Shown: positions 15,399 through 24,310 of the stretch, piece by piece | Position numbering within the stretch: the stretch's first letter is position 1 | How the letters are laid out: every line of letters begins with the position of its first letter | Assembly (NCBI RefSeq): GCF_000328705.1 | Contig: NC_019673.1 | Coordinates: 8,939,501-9,003,500, forward strand | Origin: Saccharothrix espanaensis DSM 44229 | Lineage (GTDB): Bacteria; Actinomycetota; Actinomycetes; Mycobacteriales; Pseudonocardiaceae | Direction: 5' to 3' | Length of the DNA: 64,000 nucleotides | Translations under genes and position numbers: made by a program | The notes under the pieces: model-generated | Seen by the model: only the letters and a program-made list of their open reading frames with translations | Databases searched by the model: none | What the model was told of the DNA's origin: nothing

Positions 15399-15459
15399 GA
15401 CTGCCCAGCCCGACTGCCCAGCCCGACTGCCCAGCCCGACTGCCCAGCCCGACTGCCCA
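15399..15459. repeat. 13-bp tandem repeat, 4.7 copies
   Basis: Unit GACTGCCCAGCCC repeats exactly at 15399, 15412, 15425 and 15438, with a partial fifth copy at 15451. The last copy supplies the 5' arm of the adjacent hairpin. Confidence 0.95.
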
Positions 15460-15469
15460 CCGTGGGCAG
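15453..15469. terminator. Hairpin at the end of the 13-bp repeat
   Basis: CTGCCCA-CCG-TGGGCAG is a perfect 7-bp stem with a 3-nt loop. The same 5' arm occurs in every upstream repeat copy, so several alternative stems are possible. It may reduce read-through from the first permease. Confidence 0.5.
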
Positions 15470-15733
15470 CACGGGGGCAATCGTGCCTGGGCCGCGGGCA
15501 GCGCTTCCCGATGCGGGCACCACCCCTGGGCGCGGGGTGGCGGCACACCCGTCGACGCCCGCACCCGGACCGCGCCCGAACCGTCCCCGGTGCGCTTTCC
15601 GCAGCCGATTCGGAAGACATGGCCGCCGATTCGGGAGTCGTAGCCACCGAACCGCCACCTGATCCGTCTTCATCAACGTGACCCCTGCATTCCGCTCTCC
15701 CCCACCCCGCACCCAGGACCGGGAGGTGCTCCG

Positions 15734-17968
15734 GTGAGCACCCGGTGGGTGGCGGACCTGGTCCTCGGGGTCCGGCTGGCCGTCGGGGGCAGCCGGACCT
15801 CGTGGGCCAGGTTGGCGCTGACCGCGGCCGGCGTCGGCCTGGGTGTCCTGGTGCTGCTGCTGGCCGCGTCGATCGGCCCGGCCCGGGAAGCCAAGTCCGA
15901 ACGGGTCCAGGCCGCCGCGCTGGACCGGGCGGACACCCGACCGCCGCACGTCGGTCAGGCCACCGCGCCGCTGCGCGCCCGTGACGTGACAGTCTCCTGG
16001 CAGGGCCGCCGGATCCTCGGCGTGGAGCTGGCCGCGACCGGTGCCGACCGGCCGACGCCGCCCGGCGTCGGCCGGCTGCCCGCGCCGGGCGAGGTCGTGG
16101 TGTCGCCGGAGCTGCTCTACCTGATCCAGACCGACGACTCGGTGCGCGCCCGCTTCCCGGAGCGCGTGATCGGCGTCATCGCCGACGCGGGCCTGCCGAG
16201 ACCGAAGTCGCTGCTCTTCTACTCGGGCCTGCCCGAGGCGCTCGTCGCGGACGCGACCCCGGCCGCGGGCTTCGGCGTCACCGGCGAGCAGCCCACGCTG
16301 CTGCCGGTCCACCGGCTGCTGATGGTCTCCGCGATCGGTGCGCTGCTGGTGCCGCTCGGCATCTTCGTCCTGGTCGCCACCCGGCTCGGCGCGACCGGCC
16401 GGGACCGCCGGCTCGCCACGATCCGGCTGGTCGGGGCGAGCCGCGAGCGGATCCGCTGGATCGCCAGCGGCGAGATCCTGACCGGCGCGGTGCTCGGGCT
16501 GTTCGTCGGCGTCGCGCTGTTCTTCGCGGCCCGCCCGCTGGCCCGGTTCATCGAGGTCGAGGGGGTCGGGTTCTTCCCCACCGACCTGCTGCCCGACCCG
16601 CTGCTCGGGGCGCTGATCGGGGTCGGTGTGCCGGTGGTGGCCGTGGTGGCGGCGCTGGTCGCGCTGCGCACCGTCGAGGTCGGCCCGTTGGGCCTGGTCA
16701 AGACGCTCGCCACGGCCGGTGACGTGCCGGTCCGCCGGGCGTGGTGGCGGTTCGCGCTGCTGGGGGCGGGCGCGGTGCTGCTGGTGGTGATCTCGGTCGC
16801 GGACAGCTTCCGCGAGGTGGTGGCGGACTCGACGGCGACGATCCTGCTGGGCGTGGGGATCGGCCTGGTGCTGGCCGGCACCGGTGCGGTGCTGCCGTGG
16901 CTGGTGGGCCGGGTCACGGCGGTGGTGCGGCCGGAGGGGGTCGCGCCGATGCTCGCGGTGCGCGGGCTGCGATCCGACGCGGGGATGCCGCGCGTGCTGG
17001 CCGGGGTGGTCGTGGTGCTGACCGGGTCGCTGGCGTTGCAGGTCCTGCTCGGTGTCGCGGCCCGGGGCACCGCCGAGTCCGCGCCGGCGACCGAGGCGGG
17101 CCGCTGGGTGCTGACCGTGTCCGCGCACACCCCGACCCGTTCACTGGAGGAGGCCATCGCGCTGATCGGCGGGGTGCGGCGGGTGAGCGAGGTGCGCACG
17201 TACGAGCAGCCCTCCCCGGTGCCGGCGCTAGTCGTGAGCACGGACTGCGCCGAACTGGCGGACCGCTTCGAGGTGACGGACTGCGCGCCGGGTATGGCCT
17301 ACCGGACCGACGGCGGCCGCGAAGCGCCCGCACCCGGTTCCTCGTTCACCATCGACGGGCGCCCGTGGACGGTGCCGCAGGCGAAGGTGGTGCCCGGCCA
17401 GGCGAGCGGGCTGTTCGTCGCGGGCGGCTCGGACCCGGTGCTGACGTCCGCGCCGCCGTCCGAACTGGTCGTGGTCGGCAGCCCGGACCAGGCGTTCGCC
17501 GACCGCCTGCTGGCCGCGACCGGCCGTGTCGACCGGGGCGTGGCGCTGTCCACGGCGTACCACGACCTCCAGGTGGAGCTGTTCACGTCGCTGCGCGGCG
17601 GCGTGATCGGCGGGTCGGTGCTGCTGGTCCTGCTGGCCGTGGTCGGCCTGGCGGCGGCGGCCGTGGACCAGGTCTGGGAACGCCGTCGGCACACCGCCGT
17701 GCTGACCGCGAACGGCGTGCCGCGCCGGGTGCTCGCGGCGGCGGCGCTGTGGCAGTCGGCCATCCCCACCGCGCTGGGCATCTGCCTGGCCGTCCCGGTC
17801 GGGCTGGGCACGGCGTGGCTGGTGGTGCCGGCCGATCGCTTCCAGGTCGACTGGGTGGAACTGGCCACCACGGTCGGGCTGGCGGCGTTCGTGGTGCCGG
17901 CCGTGTCGCTGTGCACCCTGCCCGCCCTGCGCCACGCGATCCGACCGGAGAACCTGCGCACCGAATAA
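15734..17968 (+). CDS. FtsX-like ABC transporter permease (second)
   Basis: 744 residues from a GTG with GGAGG 8 nt upstream. Its N-terminus (RWVADLVLGVRLAVGGSRTS) is nearly the same as that of the first permease, and the order of helices and external domains is shared, including TGRDRRLATIRLVGA and QVWERRRHTAVLTANGVPRR. The two permeases share one ATPase, so a heterodimer is likely. The external domains have diverged more than the membrane parts. Confidence 0.88.
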   Translation: MSTRWVADLVLGVRLAVGGSRTSWARLALTAAGVGLGVLVLLLAASIGPAREAKSERVQAAALDRADTRPPHVGQATAPLRARDVTVSWQGRRILGVELAATGADRPTPPGVGRLPAPGEVVVSPELLYLIQTDDSVRARFPERVIGVIADAGLPRPKSLLFYSGLPEALVADATPAAGFGVTGEQPTLLPVHRLLMVSAIGALLVPLGIFVLVATRLGATGRDRRLATIRLVGASRERIRWIASGEILTGAVLGLFVGVALFFAARPLARFIEVEGVGFFPTDLLPDPLLGALIGVGVPVVAVVAALVALRTVEVGPLGLVKTLATAGDVPVRRAWWRFALLGAGAVLLVVISVADSFREVVADSTATILLGVGIGLVLAGTGAVLPWLVGRVTAVVRPEGVAPMLAVRGLRSDAGMPRVLAGVVVVLTGSLALQVLLGVAARGTAESAPATEAGRWVLTVSAHTPTRSLEEAIALIGGVRRVSEVRTYEQPSPVPALVVSTDCAELADRFEVTDCAPGMAYRTDGGREAPAPGSSFTIDGRPWTVPQAKVVPGQASGLFVAGGSDPVLTSAPPSELVVVGSPDQAFADRLLAATGRVDRGVALSTAYHDLQVELFTSLRGGVIGGSVLLVLLAVVGLAAAAVDQVWERRRHTAVLTANGVPRRVLAAAALWQSAIPTALGICLAVPVGLGTAWLVVPADRFQVDWVELATTVGLAAFVVPAVSLCTLPALRHAIRPENLRTE

Positions 17969-18000
17969 CGCCATGTCGACAAAGCTCCCCCAGAACTCCA

Positions 18001-18044
18001 CACCCCTGCGAAACCCACACACCCCTGCGAAACTCACACACCCC
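18001..18044. repeat. 19-bp direct repeat upstream of the sigma factor
   Basis: CACCCCTGCGAAAC starts at 18001 and 18020, with a truncated third copy at 18039, giving a 19-bp period. The repeat lies about 100 bp before the ECF start and could be a promoter-region element or a simple tandem duplication. Confidence 0.7.
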
Positions 18045-18145
18045 GGCAGAACGCCCATAGACGCACCGTCCACTGAGGACGTTCCGCGAACCACACCTTC
18101 GGGCGGCACCGGGATCCGGCCGGGCCGAGGAACCCTCACACCACC

Positions 18146-18694
18146 ATGCAAGATCAACCAAACGCCGAGCTGCTGGCCCTCGCCCACGCCGGCGACCAGC
18201 ACGCGTGGCAGGAGATCATCGACCGGCACATCCGGCTGGTGTGGGCGGTGGCCCGCTCGCACCGGCTGAGCCCGGAGGACGCGGCGGACGTCAACCAGGC
18301 GGTGTGGCTGATCCTGGCCGAGAACCTGACCACGATCCGGAACCCGGAGCGGCTCAGCGCGTGGCTCGCCACGACCGCCCGCCGCGAGTCGCTGGCGGTG
18401 CTCCGCCTGCGCGGCCGGGAACAACCGGTGGACCTGTGGGACTCGGTCGACGAGGACCCGACCCCGGAGGACCTGGTGGTCGACCTCGACACCGACTCCC
18501 ACCTGTGGCGCGCCTACACCGGGCTCACCGACCGCTGCCGGCAGATCCTGCACCTGTTCGCCTTCGCGCCGGAGATGCCGTTCCAGCAGGTGGCGGCGGC
18601 CGTCGGCATCCCGTCGAACAGCCTGGGGCCGACCCGCGGCCGCTGCCTGGACGTCCTGCGCCGCCGGCTGGCGCGGATGGAGGTCGTCCGATGA
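18146..18694 (+). CDS. ECF-type RNA polymerase sigma factor
   Basis: 182 residues. Region 2 covers about 10-85 (AWQEIIDRHIRLVWAVAR, AWLATTARRESLAVLR). Region 4 covers about 115-175 (LTDRCRQILHLF and PFQQVAAAVGIPSNSLGPTRGRCLDVLRRRL). No anti-sigma gene with a zinc-binding or membrane domain follows. Instead its stop overlaps the start of a small beta-sandwich protein and then a CHAT protease gene. The sigma factor probably governs this cluster or a stress regulon released by it (inference). Confidence 0.88.
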   Translation: MQDQPNAELLALAHAGDQHAWQEIIDRHIRLVWAVARSHRLSPEDAADVNQAVWLILAENLTTIRNPERLSAWLATTARRESLAVLRLRGREQPVDLWDSVDEDPTPEDLVVDLDTDSHLWRAYTGLTDRCRQILHLFAFAPEMPFQQVAAAVGIPSNSLGPTRGRCLDVLRRRLARMEVVR

Positions 18695-19113
18695 CCGACC
18701 GGCCCCTGCTGGACGCGCTCGCCGACCTGCTCGACCGCCTCGACCCGCCGCCGCACTCGCTGGCCGCGCTCGCCAGTGCCGCCCTCGCCGAACGCGCCGG
18801 AGCGGCCCTGACCCGGCTGATCACCGACTCCGCGCACACCGCCGACACCGGGATGCGCGGCACGTGCCGGGTCCGCACCCTGCGCTTCGCCGACCTCGAC
18901 CTGCGGCTGGAACCCACCGGGACGGGCCTGCGCGCCACCGGCCTGGCCCGCACCGGCACGCACGCGGTGACCGCGTGGCCGGGCGGCTCGCGCACGACAC
19001 CGGTCGACCCGACCGGCTGGTTCCACGTCGACCACGTCCCGCCGGGCCCGGTCCGGTTCGTGCTCCGCGACGAGGGCCGGCCCGACCTCTCGACCCGCTG
19101 GTTCGTCGCATGA
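18691..19113 (+). CDS. Small protein with carboxypeptidase-regulatory-like fold
   Basis: 140 residues, coupled by 4-bp overlaps to the sigma factor upstream and the CHAT gene downstream. Residues 1-55 are predicted helical and Ala/Leu-rich. Residues 60-140 are strand-rich and end in a TGWFHVDHVPPGPVRFVLRD pattern, the 'G-x-F-x-F-x-x-[VL]PPG' of transthyretin-like/carboxypeptidase-regulatory domains. It could be the sigma-factor partner or a protease substrate; neither is shown. Confidence 0.7.
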   Translation: MTDRPLLDALADLLDRLDPPPHSLAALASAALAERAGAALTRLITDSAHTADTGMRGTCRVRTLRFADLDLRLEPTGTGLRATGLARTGTHAVTAWPGGSRTTPVDPTGWFHVDHVPPGPVRFVLRDEGRPDLSTRWFVA

Positions 19114-21236
19114 CCCCCGCGCCGCACCACGAACGCGCCCTGGCCCTGGTCGAGCAGGGCCGGCTGCGCGCCGCCCACCACCTCACCACCCGGACCCTGG
19201 CCGGCGGCGACGACCCGGAGGTCCACCTGACCGCCGCGTGGATCGCCCTCGACCGGGGCGACGCGGAGACCTGCGCCCGGCACCTCGACGCGACCGCGTT
19301 CACCGGGTTGGCCCGCGCGAGGGCGCAGTGCCTGCGCGGACTCCTGCTGTGCCAGCAGGAAGCCCCGCGCCGGGCCGCCGCTGGCCTCACCCTGGCGGTG
19401 CGCTCCCTGCGCCGCCACGGCGACCGCCGCTGGCTGGCCAACGCCCTGACCGGACGCGGCATCGCCCGAGCCCACGCCGGCGACCCGGTCGGGGCGGACG
19501 CCGACTTCACCGCCGCGCACGCCCTGCTGACCGCGCTGGACGAACCGGTGCGGGCCGCGATGTGCCTGCACAACAGGGGTTTCGCCGCGATGCTCGCCGG
19601 CCGCACCCCCACCGCGCTGCGGCACTACGAGCAGGCCGCCCGCGAGGGCCTGCGCACGTCGAGCCGCCCGGAGGCGTTGGTGGACCGCGCCCAGGCCCTC
19701 CTCGACATCGGCCTGGTCCGCGAGGCCAGGGACGTCCTGCATCCCGCGATCACCCTGCTCACCGGCTGCGACCGGGGCTCCCGACTGCCCGAGGCCCTGC
19801 TCTTGGCGGCCCGCTGTGCGGTGCGGGACAACGATTCCCGCGCCGCGCGCGGCTACGCCGACCACGCCGAGGCGCTGTTCACCGCCCAGGGCCGCACCCG
19901 GTGGATCCCCGCCGCCCAGGCCGCGGCGCTCCAGGCCGGACGGCCGGGCACGCCCGCCAGGACCGCCCGGACCTGCGCGGAGCAGGGCCACCACGACGAA
20001 GCCGCCGAACTGCACCTCACCACCGCACCGGACCGGATCCCCCGGCACCGCGGCACGCCGAGGTCACGCGCGATCGGCTGGCTGGCCCGCGCCCGCACCG
20101 CGACGACCAGGCGCGCGGCCGCGGCGGCGTGCCACGCGGGACTGCGCCTGCACACCGCCGACACGTGGCCCGGCACGGAACTCGCCGACACCGCCCTGGA
20201 CCACGCCCTGAGCTGCCAGGACGCCCGCGCGGTCGTCCGCTGGGCAGAACGCCGGCACACCCAAACCCCCGCCCCGACCACCGACACCGCACGTCCGTTG
20301 ACCGAGCTGAGATCGGCCAGGACCCGGGGCGACCACGCCCGGATCGTCGCGCTGGAACGGGAGGTCCGCCGGCTCTCCCTGGCCGCGGGCACCACCCAGC
20401 GGCCACCCGTTCGGCTCGACGAACTCGCGGACGCGTTGGACGAGAACGCGATGCTCGTGTTCGTCCACCACCGAAGCCGGCTCGTCGCGGTGTCGATCAC
20501 CGCCGGCCGGTTCCGCCTGCACGACCTCGGCGACGCCCGGACCACCGCCGCCCACGCGACATCGTTGGAGCTGAAGGAGAACCGCCCCGCCGTCGACCAC
20601 CTGAACGCGCTGCTGACCCCGGCCGGCGAGCGCCCGTTGGTTATCGTGCCCAGCCAGGAGGTGGCCCGGGTGCCGTGGGCCGCGCTGCCCGCCGCGCGCG
20701 GCCGCCCGGTCTCGGTCGCCCCGTCGGCGACCGACTGGCTGGCCGCGTCCCGGACACCGCTCGCCGTCGACCGCCGGCTCTGGGTGGCCGGCCCGAACCT
20801 CGGCTTCGCCGAACAGGAAATCGACGCGCTCCAGCGCGCACACGGCGGAGAACGGGCCGGGACCGCCGCTTCGGCATTGTCGGAAATGGCCCGCGCGGAC
20901 GTCGTGCACATTGCCGCGCACGGCGTCCGGCGAACAGATCTGCCGTTGTTCTCGCACCTCGAACTCGAAGGCGGGCCACTGCACGGGTACGACTTCGACC
21001 ACCTCCGGAACGCGCCTTCGGTGGTCGTGCTGTCGGCGTGCGATTCGGGCCTGGCGAACGCGTTGGTGCGGCGCGGCGTGCGGGCGGTGGTCGCGAGCGT
21101 GCGGCCGGTGCCCGACGATCGCGTCGTCGGGCTCATGCTCGACCTCCACGCCCACCTGGACACCCCGGCGCAAACGCTTGCCCAAGCCCAGGAGAAGCAC
21201 GGCGACCTGGGCTTCACCTGCGTGGGCGCGGGCTAG
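19110..21236 (+). CDS. TPR-CHAT domain caspase-like protease
   Basis: 708 residues from the ATG at 19110, which overlaps the upstream stop. Residues 1-430 are helical repeats of TPR type (many AL-x-x-G-R and A-x-x-Y-x-x-A segments). Residues 440-708 form a CHAT domain: LVIVPSQEVARVPWAAL, then the catalytic dyad His604 in HIAAHG and Cys644 in VVLSACDSG. CHAT enzymes are clan CD cysteine proteases; TPR-CHAT proteins act in bacterial immune and signalling systems. With the coupled sigma factor and a convergent subtilase 19 bp away it looks like part of a proteolytic relay. No signal peptide, so it is cytoplasmic. Confidence 0.88.
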   Translation: MTPAPHHERALALVEQGRLRAAHHLTTRTLAGGDDPEVHLTAAWIALDRGDAETCARHLDATAFTGLARARAQCLRGLLLCQQEAPRRAAAGLTLAVRSLRRHGDRRWLANALTGRGIARAHAGDPVGADADFTAAHALLTALDEPVRAAMCLHNRGFAAMLAGRTPTALRHYEQAAREGLRTSSRPEALVDRAQALLDIGLVREARDVLHPAITLLTGCDRGSRLPEALLLAARCAVRDNDSRAARGYADHAEALFTAQGRTRWIPAAQAAALQAGRPGTPARTARTCAEQGHHDEAAELHLTTAPDRIPRHRGTPRSRAIGWLARARTATTRRAAAAACHAGLRLHTADTWPGTELADTALDHALSCQDARAVVRWAERRHTQTPAPTTDTARPLTELRSARTRGDHARIVALEREVRRLSLAAGTTQRPPVRLDELADALDENAMLVFVHHRSRLVAVSITAGRFRLHDLGDARTTAAHATSLELKENRPAVDHLNALLTPAGERPLVIVPSQEVARVPWAALPAARGRPVSVAPSATDWLAASRTPLAVDRRLWVAGPNLGFAEQEIDALQRAHGGERAGTAASALSEMARADVVHIAAHGVRRTDLPLFSHLELEGGPLHGYDFDHLRNAPSVVVLSACDSGLANALVRRGVRAVVASVRPVPDDRVVGLMLDLHAHLDTPAQTLAQAQEKHGDLGFTCVGAG

Positions 21237-21254
21237 CCGACCGCCCAGGCCGTT

Positions 21255-22427
21255 TCACCCAGTCACGGCCTGGGCGCTCACCGCCCGCTCGATGCCGGCC
21301 CGGCGGACAGCGTCAACGGCGTCGGCCTGGGAGACCCCTTCGTGCAACAGCCGCGCGAGGTCAGCCGCCACGCGCGGAGCGGCGAACGACGTCCCACTCC
21401 ACCGCGCACAGCCATACTCCCGCCCCTCCGCACCCCGTCCCTCCGCACCCCGCCGCCTTCCCCCTGCCGTCAACCAGACAAAACTGCTGGTCACATCCAC
21501 CCCCGGCGCGATCGCGTCGACCCACGGCCCGTGGTTGGAGAACGCCGCGTCCGCACCGACCGCCACCACCTCCGGCAGCGCCGCCGGCCACACCGGGCGC
21601 GAGGTGCCGCCGTTGCCCGCAGCGGCCACGACCACCCCGTCCAGCCTCCCGACCTCGTGCCGCAGCACGGGAGGGCAGCGGTCGTCGGCCGTGTGGCAGC
21701 CCGCCGTGAGCAGCACGACATCCGCCCCGCGCACCGCGCGCAGGCCGCGCGCGACGGTCAGATCGTCGGTCAGGCCGAGCGACGACAACACCCGCCGGGG
21801 CCGCACTTGGACGCCGGGCGCGTGACGCACCAGGACACCGGTCACGAACGTGCCGTGCCCCGCCTGCCGGTCCTGCCCCGGACGACCGTCCGCGTCGAGC
21901 ACCTCGGGCACGGCGGCGAACCAGCTCCGGTCGGCGAACCACGGGTGCGGGTCCAACCCGGTGTCGAGCACGGCGACGGTGACGGGCCAGGTCTCGTCGG
22001 GCGGCGGGGGCGGCGCGTCGGCCGGTGCGGGCAGCGGGCGGGCGGTGCCGATCATGATGGGGCTGCCGACGTGCACGTGGTTGGGCGCGACGTCGAGCCC
22101 GCTGTCCGCGGCGATCCGCACCGGGTGCTCGCCGGCCCGCAACCGGATCCGGACGAAGCCCGGCTCCGCAGTTGCGTCCACCCGGTCCACCCAACGGCGC
22201 AACCGGTCCACGGCCACCGGAACGCCGTCCGATCGGATCAGCAGTTCACCTGAACGGACCAGGCACTCACCGGGCCCGCCGGGATCGTGCACCGCCAGGT
22301 CGGGGTGCTCGGCGCGCCAGGACTCGGCGAGTTCCGGCAGCGAGATGACGTCGGAGCTGTCCACACCGGACAACCTGCCCGCTGTCCACACCGGACGCTC
22401 GTTGTGGTCACCCGATGCGCTGAACAC
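21255..22427 (-). CDS. Cytoplasmic S8 family serine peptidase (subtilase)
   Basis: 390 residues. The catalytic triad is complete: Asp155 (VAVLDTGLD), His191 (GHGTFVTGV) and Ser347 (WSGTSFAAP), with oxyanion Asn272 (AAAGNGG). There is no signal peptide. The N-terminal 140 residues hold an extra domain and a Pro linker. A repeated RRRGAEGRGAEGRE insert lies just before the Ser motif. The gene is convergent with the CHAT gene. Such subtilase/CHAT/sigma neighbourhoods suggest a shared regulatory cascade. GTG 22364 is an alternative start. Confidence 0.87.
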   Translation of the reverse strand: MFSASGDHNERPVWTAGRLSGVDSSDVISLPELAESWRAEHPDLAVHDPGGPGECLVRSGELLIRSDGVPVAVDRLRRWVDRVDATAEPGFVRIRLRAGEHPVRIAADSGLDVAPNHVHVGSPIMIGTARPLPAPADAPPPPPDETWPVTVAVLDTGLDPHPWFADRSWFAAVPEVLDADGRPGQDRQAGHGTFVTGVLVRHAPGVQVRPRRVLSSLGLTDDLTVARGLRAVRGADVVLLTAGCHTADDRCPPVLRHEVGRLDGVVVAAAGNGGTSRPVWPAALPEVVAVGADAAFSNHGPWVDAIAPGVDVTSSFVWLTAGGRRRGAEGRGAEGREYGCARWSGTSFAAPRVAADLARLLHEGVSQADAVDAVRRAGIERAVSAQAVTG

Positions 22428-22602
22428 GACGGACGGTGTTCACGGACGGGCGCGGTTACCCGGACAGCCGCACGACACCGCCCTTACGGGTGGGTTCCGT
22501 GCCAGAACGTTCGAAAACGCGGTGACCAGTGCTAGACATGGCAGAACGTCGACCTCGAACGGTCCGTCCCGTTCGCCGTACCCGGAACGGTGGTGATCCC
22601 CA

Positions 22603-23484
22603 GTGGCAGTCCCCGACGCGGTGCGCCGCAGCGGATCTCTGCTGCTCCGGGCGCTGGCGGTGGGCGGATTGGCCACGACGGCCTGGCTGCTCGGCACGGG
22701 TGCCGCAGCGGCCGAGGATCAGAACCACCCGGACGAGGTGTCGACGACGCTCGACGTGGTGAACATCGCGATCGACCCACCGCGCACCGCGACCGCGGAG
22801 CTGCTGGACGTGATCTTCACCGAACACCTGGCGCAGCCCGTCGTCCTGGAGCCGTCGATGCTCGCGCCCGTCCCGGTGACGCCGACCGTGGACGCCGGCC
22901 AGGCGGTCCACATGGCATCCCCGGTGACGGTGGCGGCGGCGGTTCCCGACGACGAGCCGACCAGTTTCAGCGGCGGCACCGAAGCCCGCGCCGACACGAG
23001 GACGGGCACGGTGACCAACACCCTGCCCGCGCCGGTGTACGAGGCGAAGGTCGCCGCGAAGGTCGCGGCCCGCCAAGCCGCGCAACAACCCCAGGACGTC
23101 CCGCCCGCACCGGAACCGGCGCCGGCCCCCGTCCAGCCCGTCACCGTCCCGCAGTCCCCGGTGACCGCGATCCCCCAGTACGCACCGCCCCCGGCCCAGG
23201 CGACGTCGGACGACGAGCCCGCCGCCGAGCCGCTGGTGACGTGGGAGAACCCGGAACCCGCACCCACCGCCCCGGCACCGCAACAGGCCCCGGCACCGAC
23301 CGCGCCGACCACGGCGTCGTCCTGTGGGCACGACAGCTCGAACGGCGGCCACCGCGGTGGCGTGATCGCGTCGGCGACCAGCCAGTCCGGCCTGATCCCG
23401 CCGTCGGTGTGGTCGGTCGAGCAGCGCGAGGACGGCCGTTCCCCGGGCAGCGTCCAAGGCCTGCCCAGCACGTCACCCGACTGA
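22603..23484 (+). CDS. Secreted Pro/Ala-rich protein
   Basis: 293 residues from a GTG with weak SD. A signal peptide is evident: basic RRSG, hydrophobic LLLRALAVGGLATTAWLLG, then AAAAE as a cleavage site near residue 36. The mature part has a short ordered region (40-90), then disordered Pro/Ala repeats, and a C-terminal segment with a lone Cys. It is probably a wall-spanning or surface protein. No family recognised. Confidence 0.65.
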   Translation: MAVPDAVRRSGSLLLRALAVGGLATTAWLLGTGAAAAEDQNHPDEVSTTLDVVNIAIDPPRTATAELLDVIFTEHLAQPVVLEPSMLAPVPVTPTVDAGQAVHMASPVTVAAAVPDDEPTSFSGGTEARADTRTGTVTNTLPAPVYEAKVAAKVAARQAAQQPQDVPPAPEPAPAPVQPVTVPQSPVTAIPQYAPPPAQATSDDEPAAEPLVTWENPEPAPTAPAPQQAPAPTAPTTASSCGHDSSNGGHRGGVIASATSQSGLIPPSVWSVEQREDGRSPGSVQGLPSTSPD

Positions 23485-24310
23485 GCAGAACGGCACAGTC
23501 CTGCCCAGAAGCAGGACGAACACCGCCCGCTCCGTCACCTCTCCTCTCCTCGCACCACCCGCGTGACGCACCTTCCACGCACCCCCCGAAAAAGCTTCCC
23601 GTTCCTGCCGACCGCGCCCCAGCAGGAACGGGCACGATCCCGTCGCCACACTGCCCCTGTGCCGACGGGGTCCCACGGGAACCTGCGGTCGGGGATGTCC
23701 TCCCTGGAACGTCCCCGCCGCAGGTCCACGGACACCATCGGGCTCCGGCCCAACGAGGGGCTGCGCCGGAGCCCGATGGAGTTAATCCCCCTTCACCCGA
23801 TCGAGCCTCGCGTAGTCAAAATCCACCCGATAGAGCGAACATCAAAGAAATCCCCGTACTCCGGGAACTTTCGAGATAACACATTTCGTTGCCGGACAGA
23901 AGGAAGGAGGCACCCACGGCCAAAGGCACACACCACAACCCACCCAGCCCCCGCTCACACCCTCAACGCACACAAGCCCGCGCCGCCGCCCCACCCGCCC
24001 AGCGCGCCGCCGCCCCACCCGCGTCACGCACCCGCGCCGCCCGCGCGGCCCGCGCCGGAGCTAGCCGCCCCCAGCCCACCTGCGGCCGCCCTCGGCACTC
24101 GCGCCCGCGCCCCGCGCCATCGCGCAACGGCCGCGCACCCACCGCCGCGCACCCACCGCCGCGCACCCACCGCCGCCCCCCGAGCGCCGCGCCGCGCCAG
24201 CGGCCCATCCCCTCCGAATCACCGCGCCCACGCGCTGGCCTGCCGGATCAGGTCGAATCGGGCCGGGCCGGGCCGGGTCGGATCCGGTCGGGTTGTGCGT
24301 ACGGGGGCGG
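23485..24310. other. 826-bp gap with hairpin and low-complexity DNA
   Basis: No credible gene. It contains a 15-bp perfect hairpin (23735-23779) and an unusually AT-rich stretch (about 23780-23900) with a direct repeat CACCCGAT[C/A]GAG. A strong RBS-like GGAAGGAGG (23902-23910) precedes an ACG, not ATG. It then turns into Pro/Ala/Arg low-complexity DNA with GCGCACCCACCGCC repeats near 24132-24175. The long open frames here have no protein-like composition. Confidence 0.55.
23735..23779. terminator. 15-bp perfect inverted repeat
   Basis: CCATCGGGCTCCGGC (23735-23749) pairs exactly with 23765-23779 across a 15-nt loop. It is 250 bp past the secreted-protein gene, so it could be a distal terminator or a structured RNA. 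Confidence 0.6.

Larger units (their letters stand above)
15321..15733. other. 413-bp gap between the two permease genes
   Basis: No protein-like frame was seen on either strand. The gap holds a 13-bp tandem repeat (15399-15459) that runs into a hairpin, then C-rich sequence up to the RBS-like GGAGG (15722-15726) before the second permease. Confidence 0.6.

Noticed and set aside
15399-15459. Tandem array considered as CRISPR
   Set aside because: Units abut with no spacers and no cas genes are present anywhere in the window.
23916-24310. Gene initiated at ACG with a perfect RBS
   Set aside because: The RBS is striking, but the frame quickly turns into low-complexity Pro/Ala/Arg and ACG is a very rare start; kept only as a finding.
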